DNA of 64,000 bases from assembly GCF_025558425.1 (NCBI RefSeq), contig NZ_CP094718.1:1984001-2048000 (forward strand), read 5' to 3'. A program made the translations under genes and the position numbers. The DNA comes from Staphylococcus sp. IVB6240 (GTDB lineage: Bacteria; Bacillota; Bacilli; Staphylococcales; Staphylococcaceae). Below are positions 1 through 7,997 of this stretch, piece after piece. The notes beneath the pieces are model-generated. The model had not been told where the DNA came from. It made no database searches and saw only the letters and a program-made list of their open reading frames with translations. Within the stretch, counting starts at the first letter, position 1, and each line of letters begins with the position of its first letter.

Positions 1-72
1 AATGGCTTGCGCTGCCTCCATCGCTGTCATACACCCTTTAAATGAATCGGGCGCAATTACTAATCGTTTCAT
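1..72 (-). CDS. glxK: glycerate kinase, N-terminal fragment
   Basis: Only the first 24 codons are in the window; the gene runs off the left edge. The reading begins MKRLVIAPDSFKGCMTA, followed by EAAQAI, which is the characteristic start of the GlxK/GarK glycerate kinases (ATP + glycerate to phosphoglycerate). The ATG at 72 has an AGGTG ribosome site 8-9 bases upstream. A TATAAT -10 box lies at 107-112 but the -35 region is poor and is covered by a 13-bp dyad (133-145) that also occurs before the GudP-like permease at 3.6 kb. The symbol rests on the short N-terminus only. Confidence 0.8.
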   Translation of the reverse strand, partial: MKRLVIAPDSFKGCMTAMEAAQAI

Positions 73-132
73 GTTGTCACACCTCATTTATTTATCTTTT
101 AGTACTATTATATCGCTAAAATTGCTACATCA

Positions 133-145
133 TTTATCTGATAAA
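133..145. promoter_or_regulatory. dyad operator candidate upstream of glxK
   Basis: Perfect inverted repeat TTTATC-T-GATAAA. It overlaps the expected -35 position of the glxK promoter (-10 TATAAT on the minus strand at 107-112). Its core YATCTGATR is the same as the centre of the dyad at 3642-3658. The binding protein is unknown. Confidence 0.45.
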
Positions 146-205
146 CGACAAAAAAACGACTTATCAACAGTTTTCCTGCTCATAAGCCGTATATCACCAT
201 TAACT

Positions 206-796
206 TTATGCTGCTTCAGCCACATAGATACTACGTTTCAACCATTGACCTGTATTTGGATCATAGTCATCACATGTAATCAATGTTAACTGGTCTTTAT
301 CTTTTTGCATTTCTTCCAATACTTCCACTTGTGTCGGATCGACATCTTTAATAGAGGTAATCTTATACTTACGTTCCTCATCCCCTATTTTGAACGTTAC
401 TTTGTCACCCTTCTTTGCTTTATGTAAGTCTGTAAACTGATTATATAAGTTATAATCTGTATGACCCGCAATAGAAATGTTTTGATCTGTCAACGACTCA
501 TCTTCTTCTGCAAATGCTAATCCACGTTGTAACTGTTCCGGTGTTGCAGCGCCTGGGTACACTGCTTCCTTAATATCCACTGAAGGAATGCTTAAAATAC
601 CAACAACCTGAGATTTATCTTTCGGTATTTCTTGTTTTTTCTGCGCCTTAGTTGGTTTAGACTCATATTGTTCAATCTTTTCTTCTGTCTCACGTTGCGC
701 AAAATAGCTATCAACTTTAGGCTTAAATACTAAATATAATCCCCCTAAGATTAATACAACCCCAAGTAGTGGGAATAAAATATTCTTCAATTTCAT
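206..796 (-). CDS. srtA: sortase A
   Basis: Membrane transpeptidase that cleaves LPXTG surface proteins between T and G and joins them to lipid II. The 196-residue protein has an N-terminal membrane anchor (about residues 5-24), then the class A sortase barrel. The catalytic triad is visible: His in IAGHTD, Cys in TLITCDDY and Arg in WLKRSIYVA. S. aureus SrtA is 206 residues, so this is full length. The giant LPETG protein at 21.5-29.8 kb is an expected substrate. It lies upstream of glxK on the same strand with a 133-base gap. Confidence 0.95.
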   Translation of the reverse strand: MKLKNILFPLLGVVLILGGLYLVFKPKVDSYFAQRETEEKIEQYESKPTKAQKKQEIPKDKSQVVGILSIPSVDIKEAVYPGAATPEQLQRGLAFAEEDESLTDQNISIAGHTDYNLYNQFTDLHKAKKGDKVTFKIGDEERKYKITSIKDVDPTQVEVLEEMQKDKDQLTLITCDDYDPNTGQWLKRSIYVAEAA

Positions 797-907
797 GATT
801 CGTTTCCTCTTTCACTCTTAAATATGTAGACCTATTCTACCACATTGCTTGAAAAATACCTATATGAATTGATTGAACATGGGATCGTAGGAAAGGAGCA
901 GTGTGGG

Positions 908-956
908 TCCTGTCGAAATCCCTGCTCCTTGAACACTGACATCGCGAGGTTGAGAC
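908..956. repeat. dispersed intergenic repeat, copy A
   Basis: A segment containing CTGTCGAAA, then GAACACTGACATC and CGAGGTTG. A clearly related segment with the same three blocks and spacing is at 63670-63718. Both copies are intergenic. Function unknown. Confidence 0.6.
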
Positions 957-988
957 ATTGTTTATTGTATTCTCAGTAGACAAACTTA

Positions 989-2197
989 TTACACCATGTC
1001 CTCTGATGAGCCATCTTTTCCCTTCATGTAATACATAGAAATAAATGCACTAACTACATAAGCAAAACCTGCTACAAAATAAACAGTTGTCACACCAATT
1101 TTGTCAGCTATATAAGAAATAAATAATGTACCTATACAAAAGCCTACTGAATAGACCATATTATTGAGTGTATAAACCTTAACGATATGTACTTCTTCTA
1201 AATTCACTTGTATCGTTGAGTGCATGATTATCGCTCTTAATTGATCAAAGAAACCATATACAAATGAAATTAAGAGTACGATAGGTACCCAATTATTAAC
1301 TCCAAATAGCACATTTAAAACGGCACATACCATCGCTCCGTATATAAGAATGACCTTCGCCTTTTCTTCAATAACATTGCTGTATTTCGATACGATCAGC
1401 CCCGCAAGTATAATACCTGCAAAAAAGACTGAATTGATCATACCAAACATATATTCTTCACGTTTTAAGACCACTCTCACAAACACTAAAAGTATCGCCG
1501 AAATCCACGCACTATGCGCCAATGATTCCACAATTGTTGTCGCATTTAAATAAATACTATGTCTATTACTACGATTAAAATGAATCATATCAGAAAAAGC
1601 TTTGAATGGATTGTCTGCCACTCTATCCGGTATCTTATGAATGTTAATTTTAGAAATGAAATACACTGATAATACATATGTCAAAATTGTCACAAGTACC
1701 ACATTTCTATAGCCAATTGACGCAATCAATATACCACCTAAAGCCCAAGAAATAACTTGTATCGTATTATACATGACGTTCATTTTGGAATTAGCCAGTA
1801 CGATATGCTGCTTATCTTCAATCATTGGAATCATCGCATTTTTGACAGGGTTAATCAGTCCATCTAAGAAAGAATTGATACAAATACATAAAAATAACAG
1901 CATCATATTCATATTAAAAGCCACAATAAATAGTATTCCTGTCATTACAAGCGTTTTAAGTAGCTGTGATACACGCATCACATTTAGCTCATTAAATTTG
2001 ATATACCAATAATTTGCAATTAAGCCACTTAAAAACAAAAAGGTGGTCACACAAATTGGAATGAGTGAAGCATACCGTGCTTCTCCCGTTAACTGATACA
2101 CATAAGCAATAAGTGCAACAATATAGATAATATCCCCTATGTTTGAAAACAATTGACTATAGTATAAATGCTTGAAGTTATTAGATAATTTATACAT
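989..2197 (-). CDS. major facilitator superfamily transporter (DHA3-like)
   Basis: A 402-residue integral membrane protein with about 12 predicted membrane spans, of the MFS_3/DHA3 type that contains macrolide and enterobactin exporters. The start ATG at 2197 has a strong AAGGGGG ribosome site. The substrate cannot be told from sequence. A perfect 6-3-6 dyad (ATTGAG-ACA-CTCAAT, 2248-2262) lies in its upstream region and could be an operator. It is transcribed alone, between srtA and the GudP-like gene, both on the same strand. Confidence 0.8.
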   Translation of the reverse strand: MYKLSNNFKHLYYSQLFSNIGDIIYIVALIAYVYQLTGEARYASLIPICVTTFLFLSGLIANYWYIKFNELNVMRVSQLLKTLVMTGILFIVAFNMNMMLLFLCICINSFLDGLINPVKNAMIPMIEDKQHIVLANSKMNVMYNTIQVISWALGGILIASIGYRNVVLVTILTYVLSVYFISKINIHKIPDRVADNPFKAFSDMIHFNRSNRHSIYLNATTIVESLAHSAWISAILLVFVRVVLKREEYMFGMINSVFFAGIILAGLIVSKYSNVIEEKAKVILIYGAMVCAVLNVLFGVNNWVPIVLLISFVYGFFDQLRAIIMHSTIQVNLEEVHIVKVYTLNNMVYSVGFCIGTLFISYIADKIGVTTVYFVAGFAYVVSAFISMYYMKGKDGSSEDMV

Positions 2198-2293
2198 ATA
2201 GTCCCCCTTAATTTAAATAAATATACACTAAAATTGTATGATAAATCATTGAGACACTCAATATCGTTTTAACCTAAAAAGAGAAGCACATAA

Positions 2294-2325
2294 AAAAGCC
2301 AGGATATTGCACGTATCCTGACTTT
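2294..2325 (-). terminator. Rho-independent terminator of the GudP-like gene
   Basis: Stem GTCAGGATA / TATCCTGGC followed, on the minus strand, by a run of T. Confidence 0.8.
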
Positions 2326-2348
2326 GATTTCAATATATAAAATTTGTA

Positions 2349-3620
2349 TTAAGCTTCTGATTCATCTTTGATTAATGGGTGGTCTGGTTTAACGAAGAAC
2401 CATAAGATGATCGCGATCACTACTAAAATAAGCATTAAGCGTAATGTAGTAGGCCAGCCCATAATTGTTGCAAGGTAACCTGCAAGAATTGGACTTAACA
2501 TCGCACCAATGTTACCCCATAAGTTCATCCAACCTGATACTGTACCAGCAAAGTTACGACCTAAGTCAGTTGCTGACGCCCAGCTCATAACCATTGAAAG
2601 TCCAATACCACCTAAACATAGTGACATCCAGAAAATATTCATCGTTAATGTTTGTGCGCTTACAGCAAAGTTTAATGCCACACCGAAGACAACGAAACCA
2701 GCAATTGCGATTGTTGCACGTGCTACGAAACGTGACTTACCTGCACTTAAAATCTTATCTGAAATCACACCACCAGATAAAATTAAAATAAACATGACGA
2801 ACCATGGAATACCCGCAATCTTACTCATTGTTAAGTTATCAATATGGAATGTTTCCATTAAGTATGTTGGTAACCACATTAAGAACAATGTGATTGCGAA
2901 TTGTACGATAAAGTATTGTGCTGCAATTGCATAGAAGCTAAAACGTTTGAAAAAGATTCCCCATGGTGCTGAAGATTTTTCAGTTGTTACAACATCACGG
3001 TTTTCCATAATGAATTGTTTTTCAGCTTCACTTACCATTTTGTGATGTTCAGGTAAGTCTTTTGCAATAATCATCCATAATAAGGCAATTAAGAAACCAA
3101 TTGCACCAAAAATGTAGAATACAGCTTGCCAGCCAAAAGTAGTATAGATTGCCACTGTCACGAATGGTGCTAATACTGGTCCAAAGTATGAACCTGCTAA
3201 TAATGCACTTGATGCACGACCTTTTTCGTTCTTACCAAACCAATGTGTGTTGAACACAGCGTTTGATGGGTACATCGGCGCTTCCCCAACACCGAATAAG
3301 AAACGTACTAAGTATAGTAAACCGTGGTTTTTCACTAATCCTGTTAAGATTGTGAATGCGCTCCACCAGATCAATGCAACCGAAATCATTTTTTTCGGTC
3401 CGAACTTCTCAGCTAATAACCCTGAAGGTACTTGCATTAATGCATAACCAAGTGAGAAGAATGACGCTAAGAACCCGAATTGCGTCTTTGTTAAATGTAA
3501 ATCTTCCATCATCGGAACAGCGATATATGAGATGTTCGCTCTGTCCATATAAGCGATAACCCCGATTAGGAAGAAAAGCCCTGCAAACATCCAACGGACA
3601 TTTGTTCTCTTTCCTGTCAT
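2349..3620 (-). CDS. MFS anion:cation symporter, GudP/ExuT-like
   Basis: A 423-residue MFS permease of the ACS family, which imports hexuronates, glucarate/galactarate, galactonate and related organic anions with protons or sodium. The family signature is visible near the N-terminus (YMDRANISYIAVPMM), together with GVGEAPMYPSNAVF in helix 4. ATG at 3620 has a GCGGGG ribosome site. The promoter is good (-35 TTGTAA 3700-3705, 17 bases, -10 TATATT 3677-3682, minus strand) and carries both a cre-like site and a dyad shared with glxK, so carbon catabolite control plus a specific regulator are likely. Substrate by inference: an aldarate, or glycerate itself, given glycerate kinase nearby. Confidence 0.85.
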   Translation of the reverse strand: MTGKRTNVRWMFAGLFFLIGVIAYMDRANISYIAVPMMEDLHLTKTQFGFLASFFSLGYALMQVPSGLLAEKFGPKKMISVALIWWSAFTILTGLVKNHGLLYLVRFLFGVGEAPMYPSNAVFNTHWFGKNEKGRASSALLAGSYFGPVLAPFVTVAIYTTFGWQAVFYIFGAIGFLIALLWMIIAKDLPEHHKMVSEAEKQFIMENRDVVTTEKSSAPWGIFFKRFSFYAIAAQYFIVQFAITLFLMWLPTYLMETFHIDNLTMSKIAGIPWFVMFILILSGGVISDKILSAGKSRFVARATIAIAGFVVFGVALNFAVSAQTLTMNIFWMSLCLGGIGLSMVMSWASATDLGRNFAGTVSGWMNLWGNIGAMLSPILAGYLATIMGWPTTLRLMLILVVIAIILWFFVKPDHPLIKDESEA

Positions 3621-3641
3621 AATTTTTACCCCGCTTTCATT

Positions 3642-3658
3642 AGGTCATCTGATGACCT
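3642..3658. promoter_or_regulatory. dyad operator candidate upstream of the GudP-like gene
   Basis: Perfect 8-1-8 inverted repeat AGGTCATC-T-GATGACCT. It sits just downstream of the transcription start expected from the -10 box at 3677-3682, a position typical for a repressor. GntR-family and similar dimeric regulators use such dyads; the real partner is unknown. Confidence 0.55.
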
Positions 3659-3676
3659 TATCAAATTAGCAATATG

Positions 3677-3705
3677 AATATACCACAGGTCGAAAACGTT
3701 TACAA
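3677..3705 (-). promoter_or_regulatory. promoter of the GudP-like gene with overlapping cre site
   Basis: On the minus strand: -35 TTGTAA (3700-3705), 17-base spacer, -10 TATATT (3677-3682). The plus-strand segment 3691-3704 (CGAAAACGTTTACA) fits the CcpA cre consensus TGWAARCGYTWNCW with one mismatch. Confidence 0.6.
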
Positions 3706-4044
3706 GAAAATTTTTAAGTGTGAAGTAACCGGTTCCAGTTTGTGCATTTTATCACAAATAAAGTAGTTTCATAAACCATCATTGTCCTATTTAAAAGTCC
3801 TTATAAATTAAGAATATCTGAAGAATTTTTATTATTACGAAATAGTATAAAAGAGTGTGGTGTCTTTGACTGTTTTTTCATTATTTTAGTGTTGTATTTG
3901 TAAAAAATGCCTTCCATCCCCAATTTCATTCAATCCCTCTCTTAATATTCTCACTTGGATAAACCAATCAATCCTCTCTCAATCATTGTGAAAAAGTTCA
4001 AATGTTGTTTATTAACGTAATTTAAATAATATGGTTTAATATAG

Positions 4045-4060
4045 TTGGAAGCGCTTAAAA
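4045..4060 (+). promoter_or_regulatory. cre-like site before fbp
   Basis: TTGGAAGCGCTTAAAA matches the cre consensus WTGNAARCGNWWNCAW with one mismatch. It directly follows a possible -10 box (TATAGT, 4040-4045). The rest of the 473-base gap between the GudP-like gene and fbp shows no gene. Confidence 0.45.
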
Positions 4061-4093
4061 TAAATTAATGATTGAGTAAGAGGTGTCTATCAC

Positions 4094-6049
4094 ATGTATT
4101 CAACTAAAGAAGAAGAACTCAAGAAGCAATATCTCGACTTACTTGCTGAAAAATATGATTCAGAAGAAAAAGTCGCAACTGAGTTGATTAGTTTAGCGTC
4201 TATTTTAGAGTTACCTAAAGGGACAGAACACTTTGTCAGCGACTTACACGGGGAATATCATGCATTCCAACACGTGTTACGCAATGGTTCTGGTAACATC
4301 CAATCAAAAATACACGACATTTTTGAAGAACGTCTTTCTGAAGATGACATCAATGAGTTGATTGCTTTAGTTTACTATCCCGAAGATAAAATTAAATTAA
4401 TTAAAGCTAACTTTGACTCTAAAGAAGCACGTAACGAGTGGTATGAACGTACAATTCACTTATTATTAGAATTAGTGACATTCACTTCTTCAAAATATAC
4501 ACGCTCAAAATTGAGAAAAGCTTTACCAAAGCAATTCGTCTTTATTATTGAAGAATTGTTGTATAAAACAAACCGCTACAACAATAAGAGTAACTATTAC
4601 TCAACAATTATTCACCAAGTCATTGAATTAAATCAGGCAGACAAGTTGATCATTGGCCTTGCTAATACGATTCAAAGACTTGTCGTCGATCACCTACATG
4701 TGGTCGGAGATATTTATGACCGTGGGCCTCACCCGGGCAAAATTATGGACACGTTGATTGACTATCATTCTGTCGATATTCAATGGGGGAACCACGATGT
4801 TTTATGGATGGGGGCCTATGCCGGTTCTAAAGTATGTCTTGCTAACTTATTGCGTATCTGCGCACGTTATGACAACTTAGATATTATTGAGGATGCATAT
4901 GGCATTAACTTGCGACCATTACTTACATTGGCAGAAAAATACTATGATGATAACCCTGCCTTCCGTCCAAAAAAGCATCCTGAAAAAACACCATCGGCAT
5001 CTGAACAACTACAAATTACTAAGATTCATCAAGCAATTGCAATGATTCAATTTAAACTTGAAGGACCGATCATTAAACGTCGCCCTGAATTTGATATGGA
5101 TTCCCGTCTGTTACTAGACAAAGTCAACTATCGTGAACAAACACTTGAATTGAACGGTACTGTCTATCCATTAGAAAATACATGTTTCAAAACGGTTGAC
5201 CCACGCAATCCGACGGCACTTTTAGAAGAAGAACAAGAAGTGATGGATCGCTTGATTATTGCTTTCCAAGAGTCAGAAAAGTTACGCCGTCATATCGACT
5301 TCTTAATGAAAAAAGGGAATCTTTACTTGCGTTATAACGGCAACCTCCTCATTCATGGTTGTATTCCTGTGGATGAGTCTGGCGAAATGGAAGGCATGGT
5401 CATTGATGGACAATATGCCTCAGGTCGTGAACTGATTGATGCTTTTGAAACACATGTACGCCATGCTTATGAACACTTAGATGAACAAGATGATATTTCT
5501 ACAGACTTAGTATGGTACTTATGGACCGGGAAATATTCATCACTCTTTGGTAAACGTGCCATGACAACATTTGAACGTTACTTCATTAAAGATAAATCGA
5601 CACATAAGGAAGAAAAAAATCCTTACTATCATTTACGTGAGCAGGAATCTTATGTGAAGTCAATGTTAAAAGAATTTGATATGGACCCTGAACAAGGTCG
5701 TATTATCAATGGCCATACACCTGTCAAAGAGCGTGATGGCGAGGATCCAATTAAAGCCAACGGTAAGATGCTTGTTATTGATGGTGGCTTCTCAAAAGCT
5801 TACCAATCTACAACAGGGATTGCCGGCTACACATTGCTCTATAATTCATTTGGTATGCAACTTGTAGCCCATCAACAATTCAACTCGAAAGAAAATGTCC
5901 TCGAAACCGGTGAGGATGAATTATCTATTCGTCGTGTTGTTGATGAAGAACTCGAACGAAAAATGATTAAAGATACAAATAAGGGCGTTGAATTACAAAA
6001 AGAGATTGATATGTTAAAAGAACTGATGACATATCGCTATATGAAATAA
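4094..6049 (+). CDS. fbp: fructose-1,6-bisphosphatase, class III
   Basis: Gluconeogenic phosphatase converting fructose 1,6-bisphosphate to fructose 6-phosphate. The 651-residue length is typical of the class III enzymes of Firmicutes, which are unrelated to E. coli Fbp and belong to the metallophosphatase (calcineurin-like) fold. Metal-binding motifs are visible: [10 protein letters not shown] (about residues 48-57), GDIYDRG (about 205), GNHD (about 232) and INGHTPV near residue 540. ATG at 4094 has an AGAGGTG ribosome site. Monocistronic, ending in a strong terminator. Confidence 0.95.
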   Translation: MYSTKEEELKKQYLDLLAEKYDSEEKVATELISLASILELPKGTEHFVSDLHGEYHAFQHVLRNGSGNIQSKIHDIFEERLSEDDINELIALVYYPEDKIKLIKANFDSKEARNEWYERTIHLLLELVTFTSSKYTRSKLRKALPKQFVFIIEELLYKTNRYNNKSNYYSTIIHQVIELNQADKLIIGLANTIQRLVVDHLHVVGDIYDRGPHPGKIMDTLIDYHSVDIQWGNHDVLWMGAYAGSKVCLANLLRICARYDNLDIIEDAYGINLRPLLTLAEKYYDDNPAFRPKKHPEKTPSASEQLQITKIHQAIAMIQFKLEGPIIKRRPEFDMDSRLLLDKVNYREQTLELNGTVYPLENTCFKTVDPRNPTALLEEEQEVMDRLIIAFQESEKLRRHIDFLMKKGNLYLRYNGNLLIHGCIPVDESGEMEGMVIDGQYASGRELIDAFETHVRHAYEHLDEQDDISTDLVWYLWTGKYSSLFGKRAMTTFERYFIKDKSTHKEEKNPYYHLREQESYVKSMLKEFDMDPEQGRIINGHTPVKERDGEDPIKANGKMLVIDGGFSKAYQSTTGIAGYTLLYNSFGMQLVAHQQFNSKENVLETGEDELSIRRVVDEELERKMIKDTNKGVELQKEIDMLKELMTYRYMK

Positions 6050-6060
6050 CCCTCTTTTCC

Positions 6061-6108
6061 AGACAATGAAACACTATTTTCATAACAGTATTTCATTGTC
6101 TATTTTTT
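6061..6108 (+). terminator. fbp terminator
   Basis: Stem AGACAATGAAA / TTTCATTGTCT with a long loop, followed by a T-rich tail. Confidence 0.85.
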
Positions 6109-6220
6109 ATTTTTTGAATCGTTATGATAGTGCATATACACAAACAATCCCCATTTCAATGCACCTAAAAATCAAATTGTGTCAACATATTCAAGGCCTT
6201 GATTCATATACGCCTCAGTG

Positions 6221-6242
6221 ATTTCTTTTATATAAAAGAAAT
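6221..6242. repeat. 22-bp perfect palindrome
   Basis: ATTTCTTTTAT followed at once by its exact reverse complement. It is in the AT-rich gap between fbp and the alanine symporter gene, away from both terminator and promoter. Function unknown. Confidence 0.5.
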
Positions 6243-6392
6243 GACAAGCTTTTTATCATTTGTAAATACACATTATTCTTTTTCAGTTTTAAGTAGATTT
6301 TTAAACATGAAAGAGTTAAAATTTTATAGTGCAATTCAAAAAATAAGTTGTACCATTTCATAATGAGACGATCTTTATCATTGAATGCTTAT

Positions 6393-6451
6393 GTTGAGAA
6401 ATTCATCAACTTACCTATTTAAATATGATGATTCATAAATCATTTCTCAAC
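6393..6451. repeat. nested inverted repeats upstream of the symporter promoter
   Basis: Outer arms GTTGAGAAAT (6393-6402) and ATTTCTCAAC (6442-6451) are perfect complements. Inside the right half is a second hairpin, ATGATT-CATA-AATCAT (6427-6442). They end about 14 bases before the -35 box. Confidence 0.45.
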
Positions 6452-6464
6452 TTACCACTCATAT

Positions 6465-6510
6465 TTTACATTTTGAACTCATATATACTATAATAATGAA
6501 AGCGTTTACT
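6465..6510 (+). promoter_or_regulatory. promoter and cre site of the alanine symporter gene
   Basis: -35 TTTACA (6465-6470), 18-base spacer, -10 TATAAT (6489-6494). The segment 6497-6510, TGAAAGCGTTTACT, is a perfect match to the cre consensus TGWAARCGYTWNCW and covers the expected transcription start, the classic place for repression by CcpA. Confidence 0.75.
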
Positions 6511-6540
6511 TATGAAGTGAATATACTGGAGGGGTTATGC

Positions 6541-7926
6541 ATGGTAGAAATCCTAGAGAAAATTAGTGGTGTCTTATGGGGGGCACCAAGTTTAATTTTA
6601 CTATCTGGGACAGGTCTATTTTTGACTTTCGTCTTAAAAGGCATGCAGTTCACAAAGTTACTACATGCTTTCAAACTTGCTTTTATACCGGATAAAAGCC
6701 AAGAGGAAAGCGAAGGAGACATTAGTAACTTTAAAGCTTTAATGACATCACTTGCCGGAATGATCGGGAACGGTAATATCGCAGGGGTCGCGACTGCCGT
6801 TACACTTGGTGGACCAGGTGCTGTATTCTGGATGTGGGTTGTAGGTTTACTCGGTATGACAACAAAGTATGCCGAAGCTTTATTGGCCATGAAATATCGT
6901 GAGCAAAATGCCAATGGCGAATATTCAAGTGGACCAATGTACTACATTGAAAAGGGCCTTGGTTCTCGTTTCAAATTTTTAGCAGTTGCCTTTGCGATGT
7001 TTGGCGCTTTTGCTGCATTAGGTATTGGTAACAGCGTACAATCTAATACGATTGCTGACGTCATGACAAATTCATTTAATGTGAGTGGCTTTATTACGGG
7101 GATTATTTTAGCCATTCTTATCTCATTAATTATCTTTGGCGGACTAAAACGTATTAGTAACGTAGCGGGAGTCTTTGTACCGATGATGGCCATCTTCTAT
7201 ATCGGTGCTGCTGTCACAATTATTTTGATTAATTATGACAAAATCATCCCAGCATTTGGTTTAATCTTTGAATATGCATTCACACCTGTATCAGCTGCAG
7301 GGGGCTTTACAGGTATTATGGTAATGCAAGCCGTTCAAAACGGTGTATCAAAAGGGATTTTCTCAAACGAAGCTGGTTTAGGTACTGTGGCGTTAATCTC
7401 AGGTAACGCGAAGTCAGGTCATCCTGCTATTCAAGCACTTGTAGCGATGACAGGTACATTCATCGTAACAATCGTTGTATGCACGATGACTGCTCTTGTA
7501 TTACTTGTAACAGGTTACTGGGATCCAAGTGGTGGCTTGTTATCAGGTGTTACACATGATCCAAAATTAGAAGCAGGTGCTTTAACAAGTGTAGCCTTTG
7601 GTTCTAGTCTTGGTGTCGTTGGTGAATATGTTGTTTCACTATCTGTTATCTTCTTTGGTTTCTCAACAATTATTGCATGGTTCGTATACGGTGCGAAATG
7701 TTTCGAATACTTATTCGGTGTCAAATACGTCATGTTATACGGCGTTGTTTATGTAGCAGCTACTTTCTTAGGAACTGTTGCAGATTTACGTACGGTATGG
7801 CTTTTCGCCGATGTTGCCAATGCATTGATGATGATTCCAAACTTAATTGGTATCTTACTTTTATACAAAGTGATCAAACAAGAAACAGAAGATTACTTCA
7901 AACCATCTTTGCGTAAAGCATCATAA
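6541..7926 (+). CDS. sodium:alanine/glycine symporter (AGCS family)
   Basis: A 461-residue membrane protein that takes up alanine or glycine with sodium. The family hallmark GMIGNGNIAGVATAV with following GGPGAVFWMW is present, as is GVSKGIFSNEAGLGT further on. I start it at the ATG at 6541 (MVEILEKI) because GGAGGGG at 6528-6534 is at ideal distance; an upstream in-frame ATG at 6496 lies inside the -10/cre region and cannot be used. Transcribed alone under the cre-bearing promoter, so it is likely repressed when preferred sugars are present. Confidence 0.92.
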   Translation: MVEILEKISGVLWGAPSLILLSGTGLFLTFVLKGMQFTKLLHAFKLAFIPDKSQEESEGDISNFKALMTSLAGMIGNGNIAGVATAVTLGGPGAVFWMWVVGLLGMTTKYAEALLAMKYREQNANGEYSSGPMYYIEKGLGSRFKFLAVAFAMFGAFAALGIGNSVQSNTIADVMTNSFNVSGFITGIILAILISLIIFGGLKRISNVAGVFVPMMAIFYIGAAVTIILINYDKIIPAFGLIFEYAFTPVSAAGGFTGIMVMQAVQNGVSKGIFSNEAGLGTVALISGNAKSGHPAIQALVAMTGTFIVTIVVCTMTALVLLVTGYWDPSGGLLSGVTHDPKLEAGALTSVAFGSSLGVVGEYVVSLSVIFFGFSTIIAWFVYGAKCFEYLFGVKYVMLYGVVYVAATFLGTVADLRTVWLFADVANALMMIPNLIGILLLYKVIKQETEDYFKPSLRKAS

Positions 7927-7931
7927 TATAA

Positions 7932-7990
7932 ATGGGAGTGGGACAGAAATCTTTTTCTCTATAAAAGATTTCGTCGTCCCACTCCCATTT
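7932..7990. terminator. bidirectional hairpin, dispersed repeat
   Basis: Arms GGGAGTGGGAC / GTCCCACTCCC with an inner AAATCTTT / AAAGATTT stem, T-run on both sides. It sits between convergent genes. A near-identical copy in inverse orientation is at 61419-61471 and a decayed one at 46208-46272. Confidence 0.8.
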
Positions 7991-7997
7991 TTTCTTA

